A stretch of 48,138 nt of DNA from assembly GCA_964580995.1 (NCBI GenBank), contig CAZOMV010000035.1, forward strand, positions 1 to 48,138. Direction: 5' to 3'. The notes under the pieces were generated by a model. That model was given only the letters and a program-made list of their open reading frames with translations, was not told the DNA's origin and searched no databases. The position numbers and the translations under genes were made by a program. This document shows, one piece after another, positions 17,067 to 25,371 of the stretch (its first letter is position 1; each line of letters starts with the position of its first letter). The DNA comes from JAKJEP01 sp964580995 (lineage in GTDB: Bacteria; Planctomycetota; Phycisphaerae; Sedimentisphaerales; SM23-30).

Positions 17067-17687
17067 TTACTTCTTGACGATCCCCAGCGGCAAGACCGTC
17101 TTTCCGTACACTTCATTGAGTATCTGGGCAAAGCCTGTGTACATGGCTGAAAGGCCGCAGAAAATGCCTTCATAGCCGGTGAAGGTTTTCAGAGCCGGGT
17201 TTCCCGTAGCATCCCCGGCCGCCAGCAGGAAGAAAAGCACGGTTAAAGAGAAAAAGACCACCTGCAAAGCGACACTTAGGCGGAGAGTACCAAAAAACAG
17301 AACGCCGGTAAAAATGCCCCATATAATCAGATAGGCAATCATTCCATTTATCGAGGTTTTGACTGCCAAACCCGCCTCCGGCAGTACCAACAGGACCACC
17401 AGTGACCACCAGAACAACCCGTAGGAGGTAAAGGCCACGGTTCCGAAGGTATTTTTCTTTTTCCACTCCATAATTCCGACAATAACCTGTGCCAGCCCGC
17501 CATAACAAAGCCCCATGGCCAGGATCATCGACCCCAATTCGTAGAAACCGGCGTTGTGAAGGTTCAAAAGCACCGTGGTCATGCCAAAGCCCAACAGACC
17601 CAGGGGGGCAGGATTTGCCGTCGTGTCCTTGATTTCCATCAGGTTTCCATCGCATTTCATTTTAGAATCGACATTCGATTCACCCAT
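17067..17687 (-). CDS. Acetate/succinate transporter, GPR1/FUN34/YaaH (AceTr) family
   Basis: A 206-residue protein with six hydrophobic helices and the family signature NPAPLGLLGFG near residue 25. LHNAGFYELGSMILAMGLCY and GLAQVIVGIMEW follow, all hallmarks of SatP/YaaH channels. These hexameric inner-membrane proteins carry acetate and other short carboxylates with protons. A hydrophilic N-terminus of about 23 residues precedes the signature. AGGAAAGGAG lies 6-10 nt before the ATG, a strong ribosome-binding site. It is monocistronic, ended by the hairpin at 16997-17036. Confidence 0.9.
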   Translation of the reverse strand: MGESNVDSKMKCDGNLMEIKDTTANPAPLGLLGFGMTTVLLNLHNAGFYELGSMILAMGLCYGGLAQVIVGIMEWKKKNTFGTVAFTSYGLFWWSLVVLLVLPEAGLAVKTSINGMIAYLIIWGIFTGVLFFGTLRLSVALQVVFFSLTVLFFLLAAGDATGNPALKTFTGYEGIFCGLSAMYTGFAQILNEVYGKTVLPLGIVKK

Positions 17688-17967
17688 AAGTTGCTCCTTT
17701 CCTGTTACAAACAGATCCTAACTAGTACTAACATCGATTACGTACACAGATCGAACACATACACAAAATGGAAATTTACAAATAGTTACCTCATGGATAT
17801 TTAGAAATATATCCATTTCCAGCATTCGTCGCAAAACACCTGGAAAGATCCGGCTAGAGACACGCTCTGTGCCGTTAGTGTTTTGCCTAACGTAACTGTT
17901 TGGTAATAATGATATTAGAGATCATGAGACGTAACGTTTAGCCGCTAGATCCATGCAATTGATTTAG
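17688..17967. other. Intergenic region with an AT-rich inverted repeat
   Basis: This 280-bp gap lies upstream of the transporter gene and downstream of serA. A perfect 8-bp inverted repeat, ATGGATAT/ATATCCAT with an 8-nt loop, stands at 17793-17816, with outer GGAAAT (17770) and ATTTCC (17815). It could be an operator for the transporter gene, 106 bp upstream of its start, or the end of the serA transcript. No clear promoter boxes were identified. Confidence 0.35.
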
Positions 17968-19569
17968 TTATTTTCCGCTATTGGGGAGTTCGCAAATATA
18001 GACCTGTTTGACAAAGTCCTGTTTTTTGAATTCCTCGATGGCTTTTTCATCGGGGGTTTCGTCCATGCTGATGGCCAGGATGGCACGATTTTGATCTTTG
18101 ACACGTCCGACACCCATGGTTCCGATGTTGATTTTGTGTTTGCCGCAGATGGTACCGACGGCACCGATGACGCCGGGGCGGTCATTGTTGAAGATAATCA
18201 TGATAGGACCTTCGGGGGACATTTCCAGGGAGAAATCGTCCACGGCGATAATGCGCGGGATATTTTGGCCGATGATGGTACCGGTGACTTTGCGGTCGGC
18301 CTGGTCGGTGATGAGCCGGGCAGACATGACGCTGGAGAAGTCTTCCGCGGCGGGATTTTTGAGTTCATCGATGCTAATGCCCCGCTGTTTGGCCAGGACG
18401 GGGACATTGACGATATTCAAGGGTTCTTCGAAATGTTTCTTTAACAGACCGATGCTGAAACTGGTGGTTACGGCGGCGGTATCGACGGTGGCGATTTCTC
18501 CCCGATAGCTGACTTCCACTTTTTTGATCATGCCGGGGGTTAGACTGCTGATGACCATGCCGAGCCGTTCGGCCAGAACGCGATATTTTTTGACGATTTC
18601 GGGCAGGGTTTTATCCAGGCCCGGCACATTGACCGCATTGCGGACCTGCGTACCGCGCAGGGCTTCGATGAGTTCCTGAGCGGCATCGATGGCCACTTCG
18701 ACCTGGGCTTCGTCGGTGCTGGCGCCCAGGTGAGGGGTAACGATACAATTTTCCAGTTTTTCAAAACCCCGGTTTTCCGGCGGCTCTTTGGCGAATACAT
18801 CCAGAGCGGCACCGGCGATTTTCTTTTGGGCCAGGGCGGCGTATAAATCGTCTTCCTTGATGACCGGGCCGCGGGCCACGTTGATGATGCGGGCGGTCGG
18901 TTTCATTAATCCGATCAGTTCGGCATTGATGATTCCCCGGGTCTGCTCGGTAACGGGTACATGCAAGGTCAGATAATCGCAGCGTTTGCAAACTTCTTTT
19001 ATATCAGCAACCATTTCGATTCCCAGTTGGGCGGCGGACTCGGGGGTGGCAATCGGATCATAGCCGACCACCTTCATTTTCAGACCCAAGGCCCGGCGGG
19101 CCACGGCCATACCGATTCTTCCTAATCCGACTACCCCCAGGGTTTTACCGTTCAATTGGGTGCCCTGAAAAGACTTGCGATCCCATTTGCCGGCCTTGAG
19201 GCTGTTACAGGCAGGGACGACATACCGCGAGAGGGCCATCATCAGGGCAATGGTGTGTTCGGCGGCACTGATGGTGTTGCCATCGGGGGTGTTCATGACC
19301 ATAACGCCCTTCTGGGTGGCGACGGGCACATCGACATTATCGACGCCGACACCGGCGCGGGCGATGCCGCGTAACTTGCCGCTCTTTTCGAGGACCTTGG
19401 CAGTAACCTGGGTGCCGCTGCGGATTATTAAACCATCATAATCACCGATGATCGAAGCCAGCTCGTCTTCACTGATCCCTGTTTTGACAGTGACTTCGAC
19501 GTCATCCATGCTTTTTAACAGATCAAGCCCTTCCTGAGCCAGCTTATCGGTGACTAAGATTTTATACAT
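17968..19569 (-). CDS. serA: D-3-phosphoglycerate dehydrogenase
   Basis: About 533 residues, the long form of SerA. The NAD-binding Rossmann motif GLGRIGMAV is followed by a basic segment, and IINVARGPVI, a catalytic-type Arg/Glu/His series (TPHLGAST) and GAALDVFAKEPP come next. An intervening allosteric substrate-binding domain (about 320-455) and a C-terminal ACT domain (GVIGAVGTICGKHKINIGTM) complete the protein. It oxidises 3-phosphoglycerate in the first step of serine synthesis; the ACT domain normally senses serine. Start at 19569 (MYKILVTDKLAQEG) is chosen because AAAGGA stands 7 nt upstream; a more distal ATG at 19602 would add an unconserved basic tail. It is transcribed alone. Confidence 0.95.
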   Translation of the reverse strand: MYKILVTDKLAQEGLDLLKSMDDVEVTVKTGISEDELASIIGDYDGLIIRSGTQVTAKVLEKSGKLRGIARAGVGVDNVDVPVATQKGVMVMNTPDGNTISAAEHTIALMMALSRYVVPACNSLKAGKWDRKSFQGTQLNGKTLGVVGLGRIGMAVARRALGLKMKVVGYDPIATPESAAQLGIEMVADIKEVCKRCDYLTLHVPVTEQTRGIINAELIGLMKPTARIINVARGPVIKEDDLYAALAQKKIAGAALDVFAKEPPENRGFEKLENCIVTPHLGASTDEAQVEVAIDAAQELIEALRGTQVRNAVNVPGLDKTLPEIVKKYRVLAERLGMVISSLTPGMIKKVEVSYRGEIATVDTAAVTTSFSIGLLKKHFEEPLNIVNVPVLAKQRGISIDELKNPAAEDFSSVMSARLITDQADRKVTGTIIGQNIPRIIAVDDFSLEMSPEGPIMIIFNNDRPGVIGAVGTICGKHKINIGTMGVGRVKDQNRAILAISMDETPDEKAIEEFKKQDFVKQVYICELPNSGK

Positions 19570-19650
19570 AAACAAATCCTTTCTTTTGCCCGACTTTTTC
19601 ATTATCCTGATATTTCAACCAATAACATACCGAAAAGAAAACGGAATTAT

Positions 19651-19740
19651 GACGCCAGCGTCAAAAGGTCGTCGTCCCCTTGTTATTGGGGCGCCAGAGC
19701 TGTTTTTGGAAGTCGATATTGACTTTTGGCGTCTTTGTCA
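19651..19740 (+). repeat. 90-bp dispersed element, copy 1
   Basis: Copy of an element also found at 33654-33743 and 35517-35606; the three align over 90 bp without gaps with about 11-12 differences per pair by eye. It has imperfect 17-bp terminal inverted repeats (GACGCCAGCGTCAAAAG against CTTTTGGCG...GTC), an internal CCCC/GGGG stem and a 3' AAGTCRATATTGACTT near-palindrome. This copy is flanked by exact AATTAT direct repeats (19645-19650 and 19740-19745), as a target-site duplication would look if the element is 19651-19739. Confidence 0.75.
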
Positions 19741-19827
19741 ATTATGATGGTTTGATTTCATGCTGTCTAGTATATTTTTTGCTCGACGAATAAATAGCGA
19801 TAAATCATTCTAATTTTTATTGGAGAG

Positions 19828-19855
19828 CGGCATGCCTGACCTGCCGTTTTTTTTT
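19828..19855 (+). terminator. Hairpin with T9, upstream of alr
   Basis: Stem CGGCA/TGCCG, 9-nt loop, then nine T residues. On the plus strand no gene ends here, because serA is divergent. It would therefore end a leader or small RNA starting at or near the 90-bp element, about 70 bp before the alr start. The stem is only 5 bp, so strength is uncertain. Confidence 0.45.
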
Positions 19856-19923
19856 AATTTGTTATTATACATGGAATAATGTAAATTTGATCAGGATATA
19901 AATTTCCAGGACGAGATTGTTTT

Positions 19924-21153
19924 ATGGACAGAATAAAAGAGCAAGGATTGCTGCAAAAACCCGTTGTCAATCATATAAATTCCCAAGTGGAAAGCCTTTA
20001 CGGACTTGGTCCCCTGCGTCTGCGGGATAATTCCCTGAAAACGGTACAGGCATATATTAATCGTGTCAACTTAAAGCATAATGTGGAAATGGTGAAAAAA
20101 AAATGCGCCGCCGCGGTAAAATTCTGCGCGGTGGTGAAGGCGGATGCCTATGGGCATAACGCCCGGCTGCTGGTTCCGGTTCTGGCCAACGGGTATGCGG
20201 ATTATTTCGCGGTGTCCAATATTGAAGAGGCGGAACGGATCTATCCCTTTGCCAAGGGCAAACCGATCCTGGTTTTTGCCCCGCTTTACGAAGGAATAAC
20301 TCCGGATTTAATTCAACTGGCGCAGGCCCGGGGCTTTCATTGCACGATCTGTTCCCCATCAGGACTCCAGTATGTGAGCCATTATGTTGAATCGAGCCAC
20401 CGGCCGCTTTCTATCCAGATGAAAGTGGATACGGGGATGGGCCGGGTCGGCTGTGTGGCGGACGAGTTTGGCGGGCTGTTCCATAAAATCTGGGAGAAGA
20501 AATGGTTCCAGATAACGGGAATCTATTCGCATTTTGCCAATGCTGACGATGAGGATCTGTCCAAGGCCCGGCAGCAGGCCCGGGTGTTTTCCGAGATGCT
20601 GCTGCGGGCGGGCATTCAGGAACTTTCCATTCTGAAACATGTATCGAATACCGCCGGGGCGCTGCGGCTGCCGGAAGCACATTTTGACATGATCCGCTGC
20701 GGAATCGGGATGTATGGCTATACCACCGGGATGAATGACCGGTCCTGCGATTTGAAGCCGATCATGAAGGTGGAAGCTCCTTTGATTCAGATTAAGAAGT
20801 TAGCCGCGGGTCATTCCTGCGGTTATGGCGGGACCTATGTCGCACCGAAAGATATGCTCATCGGCTTGATTCCTTTTGGGTATGCCGATGGTTTGTTCCG
20901 CTCGCTGTCGAATCGGATTTCGCTGAAAGTCGGCCCATATGAAGCCCCGGTCGTGGGTCGTATCAGCATGGACTTGACGATGATTGATATATCCGGCGTA
21001 CCCAATCCAACGGAAGGGATGATGGTAACGGTGATCGATGACCAGCCGGGCAGTTGCTGCGATATCTATCATATGGCTGAACAGATCGGGACCATTCCCT
21101 ACGAAATCCTGATTTCGATCGGCAGCCGGGTGAAACGAGTAATCGTGAACTGA
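19924..21153 (+). CDS. alr: Alanine racemase
   Basis: A 409-residue PLP enzyme of fold type III. VVKADAYGHN contains the PLP-binding lysine (Lys72). KVDTGMGRVG, FDMIRCGIGMYGY, GYADGLFR and GRISMDLTMID are the ordered family motifs, and CGYGGTYV holds the expected catalytic tyrosine of the C-terminal domain. It makes D-alanine for peptidoglycan, consistent with a planctomycete that retains a wall. It has an N-terminal extension of about 40 residues compared with standard Alr. HVSNTAG replaces the more usual HxANSAA. A macro-domain gene follows after 19 bp on the same strand, probably in the same transcript. Confidence 0.93.
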   Translation: MDRIKEQGLLQKPVVNHINSQVESLYGLGPLRLRDNSLKTVQAYINRVNLKHNVEMVKKKCAAAVKFCAVVKADAYGHNARLLVPVLANGYADYFAVSNIEEAERIYPFAKGKPILVFAPLYEGITPDLIQLAQARGFHCTICSPSGLQYVSHYVESSHRPLSIQMKVDTGMGRVGCVADEFGGLFHKIWEKKWFQITGIYSHFANADDEDLSKARQQARVFSEMLLRAGIQELSILKHVSNTAGALRLPEAHFDMIRCGIGMYGYTTGMNDRSCDLKPIMKVEAPLIQIKKLAAGHSCGYGGTYVAPKDMLIGLIPFGYADGLFRSLSNRISLKVGPYEAPVVGRISMDLTMIDISGVPNPTEGMMVTVIDDQPGSCCDIYHMAEQIGTIPYEILISIGSRVKRVIVN

Positions 21154-21172
21154 CACAAAAAAGGGTAAAGAA

Positions 21173-21706
21173 ATGAACGGGAAAATTACTCTGATCCAGG
21201 GGGATATCACCCAGCAGGAAACCGAGGCGATTGTCAATGCCGCCAACTGCTCGCTGATGGGCGGCGGGGGTGTGGACGGAGCGATTCACCGGGCCGGCGG
21301 GCCGGAAATCCTGCGGCAATGTAAAGAAATCGCGGCCAGGCAGGGGCGATGCCCTACGGGAGAGGCGGTTCTCACCGGCGGGGGAAATCTCAAGGCGAAA
21401 TATGTCATCCATACCGTAGGACCCGTCTGGAATGATGGTCGTCATGGTGAAGATGAGTTGCTGGCCAATGCCTATCGGAATTCGCTTCTCGTGGCGGCGG
21501 AAAACGGGATTCAAACCATCGCGTTTCCTTCCATAAGTACCGGCGCCTACCGGTTTCCCATTGAAAAAGCGGCCCGGATCGCCCTGCAGACGGTTAGTGA
21601 ATTCCTGCAAACTGGCAAAAATCTGGAGGAGGTGCGTTTTGTGCTCTTTAGCCGGGGTGATCTGGAGGTATATCAAAAGGCCTATAACCAACCGGCTGGG
21701 AGTTAA
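21173..21706 (+). CDS. Macro-domain protein, O-acetyl-ADP-ribose deacetylase type
   Basis: A 177-residue single macro domain of the MacroD/YmdB class. IQGDITQQETEAIVNAAN and the glycine-rich catalytic loop GGGGVDGAIHRAGG are intact. FPSISTGAYRFPIEKAA is the second ADP-ribose-binding loop. Members remove acetyl groups from O-acetyl-ADP-ribose or ADP-ribose from acidic residues. AAAGGG (21161-21166) stands upstream of the ATG. It is 19 bp behind alr and in the same direction. The pairing with a cell-wall gene is likely positional rather than functional. Confidence 0.92.
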   Translation: MNGKITLIQGDITQQETEAIVNAANCSLMGGGGVDGAIHRAGGPEILRQCKEIAARQGRCPTGEAVLTGGGNLKAKYVIHTVGPVWNDGRHGEDELLANAYRNSLLVAAENGIQTIAFPSISTGAYRFPIEKAARIALQTVSEFLQTGKNLEEVRFVLFSRGDLEVYQKAYNQPAGS

Positions 21707-21804
21707 TTCGAGGGGATTGCAGTTCTTTACTATTGAGCATTTGACAGAAGGGGCAGGCTCCGGTAATCTAGGTAATAAAGGCCGCCATGAGGGATCCGTG
21801 TAAC

Positions 21805-21834
21805 TGGACGGATGGTTTTTTTGAGCCATATAAT
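21805..21834 (+). promoter_or_regulatory. Putative housekeeping promoter of lon
   Basis: TGGACG (21805-21810), an 18-bp spacer, then a perfect TATAAT (21829-21834), about 40 bp before the lon start codon. A TTGACA at 21741-21746 has no good -10 at the right distance. No heat-shock-type operator was recognised. Confidence 0.4.
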
Positions 21835-21874
21835 AAGATGAGAATAAGAAAACAGGTAAATTTGTTACAATTTT

Positions 21875-24421
21875 ATGAGTAAAAAAAGTAAAAAGAAAAC
21901 CCGAGAAATTATCTATCAATTTGATACCACCAGTCCCGATCTGGATGCGATTGATGTGAAGGATAATCCCATTCAAGTGCCCGAAATGGTATCGGATGGC
22001 AGTAAAACCATCCGGCCGAAAAAACCCCTGGCCAAACCGGAGGTGAAAAATGAGGATAACGAGCAGCTGGTTATTCCTAAAGAGTTGGGAATACTGGCTT
22101 TACGAAATGCCGTAGTTTTTCCCGGAACGGTCCTTCCGCTAGCGGTGGGCCGCAGCCGAAGCAACCGTCTGCTGGACGATTCCCTTCAAAACGAAAAACT
22201 GATCGGGGTGATTACCCAGAAAAATCCCAACGTGGATGAACCCGAATTCCATGAAATCTATCCGGTCGGTTCCGTCGTTACGATTATCAAGACCCTCAGG
22301 CTACCCGACGGCCAACGGAGTATTGTCGTTCATGGGCTGGTACGGTTCCGGGTGGTCCAGTGGCTGGGCAAAAATCCGTTTCTGCGGGCCCGGATCGAAG
22401 TACTGACCTCGCAGGTGCAGCCCAGCAAGGAACTGGCGGCCCTGGTGAACAGTGTCCGGCAGATGGCGGAACACATGATCAAGCTTTCGCCCAATATTCC
22501 GGAGGAAGTCAATGTGGTTTTGACCAATATTGAAGACCCCGGCGCTCTGGCCGATTTTCTGGCAGCCAACATCAATATTCCGGTTGAAAAGAAACAAATA
22601 CTCCTGGAAACGGCGGATGTGGGGGAACGGCTGAAAATTCTGTCGGTGGCGATGGCCAGTCAGATCGAACTGCTGGAACTGAGCGCGAAAATCCAGCATC
22701 AGGTCAGCAAGTCGATTGATAAAACGCAGCGGGAATATTTTCTGCAGGAACAACTCAAGGCCATCCAGTCGGAACTGGGGCAGTCGGACCAGAAATCCAT
22801 CGAGATGGATGAGTTGAAGGGAATGATTGAAAAAGCCCAGATGCCCGAAAAGATCCAGGCGGAGGCCCTGCGGGAGCTGGACCGGCTGAGCCGGATTCAC
22901 TCGATGAGTCCGGAATTCAGTGTGCAGCGATCTTATATTGAATGGCTGTGCGAATTGCCGTGGTCGCAGAGCACGGAGGACAAGCTCAATCTTACCCGTG
23001 CCCGGCAGATTCTCAACACCGATCATTATGATCTGACGAAGGTGAAAAAACGGATTCTGGAATTTCTGGCGGTCCGCAAACTGAATCCCGAAGGCCGCAG
23101 CCCGATTTTATGTTTTGTCGGCCCGCCCGGCGTGGGCAAGACCTCACTGGGGAAAAGCATTGCCCGGAGCATGGGTCGCAAATTTGTCCGCATCTCGCTG
23201 GGGGGGATCCGGGACGAGGCAGATATCCGGGGACATCGAAGGACCTATATCGGGGCTTTGCCGGGGCGTATTATTCAGGAACTGCGGAAATGCAATAGCC
23301 ATAATCCGGTGTTCATGCTGGATGAGCTGGATAAAATCGGCCAGGATTTCCGGGGCGACCCCGCCTCGGCCCTGCTGGAAGTACTCGATCCGGAACAAAA
23401 CAATTCCTTCACCGACCATTACATCGGCCAGCCGTTCGATCTGTCCAAAGTCATGTTCATCGGTACCGCCAATTACATGGGCACGGTCCCCCCGGCCCTG
23501 CGGGACCGGATGGAAGTGATCGAACTGCCCGGTTACACGGCCTCGGAAAAACTCGCCATCGCCAAGCGGTATCTGCTGCCCCGCCAGCTTCGGGAAAACG
23601 GGCTGAGCACCCGGCAATTACTCATAAAAGAGAACACCCTCGAAAAGATCATCGAATCTTATACGCGGGAGGCGGGGGTACGGGAGCTGGAACGGCAAAT
23701 CGCCGCCGTTTGCCGGTCGATTGCGGTTGAGATCGCCGGCGAAAAGCGAAAATCCGCCACGGTCTCTCCTGCTATGTTGAGTACGGTGCTGGGACCGGTC
23801 CTGTATGAATCGGAACTGGCCCTGCGCACCAGTACCCCCGGTGTGGCGACCGGTCTGGCCTATACGCCGGTCGGCGGCGAGGTTTTGTTTATCGAATCGT
23901 CCCTCACGCCGGGGGAAGGGCACCTGGTTCTGACCGGCCAACTGGGTGAGGTGATGAAAGAAAGCGCGCAGGCCGCCCTGACCGTTATCAAAAGCATACA
24001 TCCGAAAAAACACACGGGCCGGGACCATGACATTCAAAAAAAACTGGCCCAGTTTCTGACCGAGAACCAAACCCTGCGAAAACACGACGTTCATGTCCAT
24101 GTTCCGGCTGGGGCGATTCCCAAGGACGGCCCGTCGGCGGGTCTGGCCATTTATACCTCGCTGGTCTCGCTGTTTACCGGGCGGCCCGTCCGGGCGGATC
24201 TGGCGATGACCGGCGAGATCACGCTGCGGGGGCTGGTGCTGCCCATCGGCGGGGTCAAAGAAAAGGTTCTGGCCGCCAAACGGGCGGGGATCAAAACCGT
24301 CATTCTGCCGGACCGGAACAAGAAAGACACGCTCGATCTGCCCAAAGATGTCCTGCGGAGCATTACCTTTGAATTCGTCAACCATGTGGATAAAGTTTTA
24401 CAAATCGCATTGGAAAATTGA
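21875..24421 (+). CDS. lon: ATP-dependent protease Lon
   Basis: An 848-residue LonA protease. A basic and acidic N-terminal tail (about 1-65) precedes the LAN substrate-binding domain (LGILALRNAVVFPGTVLPLA). The AAA+ domain has Walker A GPPGVGKTSLG and Walker B-like VFMLDELDKI. The C-terminal protease domain has PKDGPSAG with catalytic Ser754 and GGVKEK with catalytic Lys797, spaced as in other Lon enzymes. It degrades misfolded and regulatory proteins in the cytoplasm. The start codon has only a weak ribosome-binding site (AGGTAAA). The N-terminal tail is longer than in E. coli Lon. It leads the plus-strand group lon-STAS-ACT, but the 90-bp gap after it may carry a separate promoter. Confidence 0.97.
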   Translation: MSKKSKKKTREIIYQFDTTSPDLDAIDVKDNPIQVPEMVSDGSKTIRPKKPLAKPEVKNEDNEQLVIPKELGILALRNAVVFPGTVLPLAVGRSRSNRLLDDSLQNEKLIGVITQKNPNVDEPEFHEIYPVGSVVTIIKTLRLPDGQRSIVVHGLVRFRVVQWLGKNPFLRARIEVLTSQVQPSKELAALVNSVRQMAEHMIKLSPNIPEEVNVVLTNIEDPGALADFLAANINIPVEKKQILLETADVGERLKILSVAMASQIELLELSAKIQHQVSKSIDKTQREYFLQEQLKAIQSELGQSDQKSIEMDELKGMIEKAQMPEKIQAEALRELDRLSRIHSMSPEFSVQRSYIEWLCELPWSQSTEDKLNLTRARQILNTDHYDLTKVKKRILEFLAVRKLNPEGRSPILCFVGPPGVGKTSLGKSIARSMGRKFVRISLGGIRDEADIRGHRRTYIGALPGRIIQELRKCNSHNPVFMLDELDKIGQDFRGDPASALLEVLDPEQNNSFTDHYIGQPFDLSKVMFIGTANYMGTVPPALRDRMEVIELPGYTASEKLAIAKRYLLPRQLRENGLSTRQLLIKENTLEKIIESYTREAGVRELERQIAAVCRSIAVEIAGEKRKSATVSPAMLSTVLGPVLYESELALRTSTPGVATGLAYTPVGGEVLFIESSLTPGEGHLVLTGQLGEVMKESAQAALTVIKSIHPKKHTGRDHDIQKKLAQFLTENQTLRKHDVHVHVPAGAIPKDGPSAGLAIYTSLVSLFTGRPVRADLAMTGEITLRGLVLPIGGVKEKVLAAKRAGIKTVILPDRNKKDTLDLPKDVLRSITFEFVNHVDKVLQIALEN

Positions 24422-24511
24422 CAATATCCCGGAAAAGGGTACAATGAAGCAGATACAAAGTTTTTCGGAATTCAACCAGAGCCGGGACATCCGTACCGGA
24501 TGGAGAAAAGT

Positions 24512-24868
24512 ATGACTGAGGAATCGCAACTAACCGTAACGCAGCACGATGAGGTTTCGCTGATCGGCTTTAGCGAGGCGACCGTGCTGGATGCCTATCA
24601 TGTCGGGCAGGTCAGCAAGGAGCTGTACGCCCTGATCGAAAAACAGGGGTTACGAAAAATGATCCTGGATCTGTCCTCCATCAAAATGCTCAGCAGCCAG
24701 ACACTGGGAGTTTTTCTGAGCATGCGTCAAAAGCTCGACCAGGTGGGCGGCAAGATGGTCTTGAGCGGGATCGATCCGCGCCTGTACCGGGTCTTTAAGA
24801 TTACGCATTTGAAGGATTTGTTCGAATTTTACGAAACTAGCCAGGCCGCCATTCAATCTTTTAAGTAA
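24512..24868 (+). CDS. STAS-domain anti-sigma factor antagonist
   Basis: A 118-residue single STAS domain. KMILDLSSIKMLSSQTLGVF is the conserved strand-loop-helix of anti-anti-sigma factors (SpoIIAA/RsbV type), with serines at the loop usually phosphorylated by a partner kinase. It would bind and displace an anti-sigma factor in a partner-switch. No kinase, phosphatase or sigma gene lies nearby, so its partner is elsewhere. Start at 24512 rests on GGAG 6 nt upstream; an ATG at 24500 overlaps that site. Only 11 bp separate it from the ACT-domain gene. Confidence 0.85.
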   Translation: MTEESQLTVTQHDEVSLIGFSEATVLDAYHVGQVSKELYALIEKQGLRKMILDLSSIKMLSSQTLGVFLSMRQKLDQVGGKMVLSGIDPRLYRVFKITHLKDLFEFYETSQAAIQSFK

Positions 24869-24879
24869 AAGGGCATCTT

Positions 24880-25344
24880 ATGCAAACCGAAATCCAATTC
24901 TCGATTTTTCTGGTCAATAAGCCGGGGGTTTTGGCCCAGATTCTCAATGCCCTGGCCAAAGAGAAAGTGAACATCATCGCCATGACCCTGATGGATTCGG
25001 TGGAACACGGAGTCCTGCGTCTGGTCACGGCTCAGTTGTCTCATACGCGGGAGATATTAAAACATCATGAAGTTCAGGTAACCGAATCGGAAGTACTGTG
25101 TGTGAACCTGCCCAACAAACCCGGCGCCCTGGCAGAAGTCTGCACCAAACTCTCCACCGCCCACATCAATATCAGTTACTGTTATGTAACCACCGGGGCA
25201 CGCGGAGGCAGAACAACGGGGATTCTGAAAGTGGCGGATCTTAAAAAAGCTCTGAAAATATTGGGATCCAGTGACCATCCAAACGGTTCGGATCCCAAAT
25301 CATCCAAAAAAGACAGGCCCAATCTCAGACCGCGAAACCGGTGA
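24880..25344 (+). CDS. Tandem ACT-domain protein
   Basis: A 154-residue protein made of two ACT domains and little else. The first (about 4-65) has FLVNKPGVLAQILNALAKEK, the second (about 70-135) has LPNKPGALAEVCTKLSTAHI. A polar, basic tail follows. ACT domains bind amino acids or other small ligands and regulate metabolic enzymes; stand-alone tandem ACT proteins are usually sensors or are annotated as 'amino acid-binding'. It is 11 bp behind the STAS gene and 27-60 bp ahead of the enolase-superfamily gene, so one transcript is likely. No catalytic domain is attached. Confidence 0.82.
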   Translation: MQTEIQFSIFLVNKPGVLAQILNALAKEKVNIIAMTLMDSVEHGVLRLVTAQLSHTREILKHHEVQVTESEVLCVNLPNKPGALAEVCTKLSTAHINISYCYVTTGARGGRTTGILKVADLKKALKILGSSDHPNGSDPKSSKKDRPNLRPRNR

Positions 25345-25371
25345 GGGTTCCGAACCACACCCGGTAGTACA

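Larger units (their letters stand above)
19603..19923. other. serA-alr intergenic region
   Basis: The divergent gap between serA and alr contains copy 1 of the 90-bp element (19651-19740) and a terminator-like hairpin with nine T residues (19828-19855). The rest is A/T-rich (19741-19827 and 19856-19923) with possible but unconvincing promoter boxes; TTGTTA at 19859 is the best -35 candidate. No gene is seen. Confidence 0.6.

Noticed and set aside
21741..21769. TTGACA-based promoter for lon
   Set aside because: The perfect -35 box has only a poor -10 (TAATCT) at 17 bp. The TATAAT site at 21829 is the better candidate.
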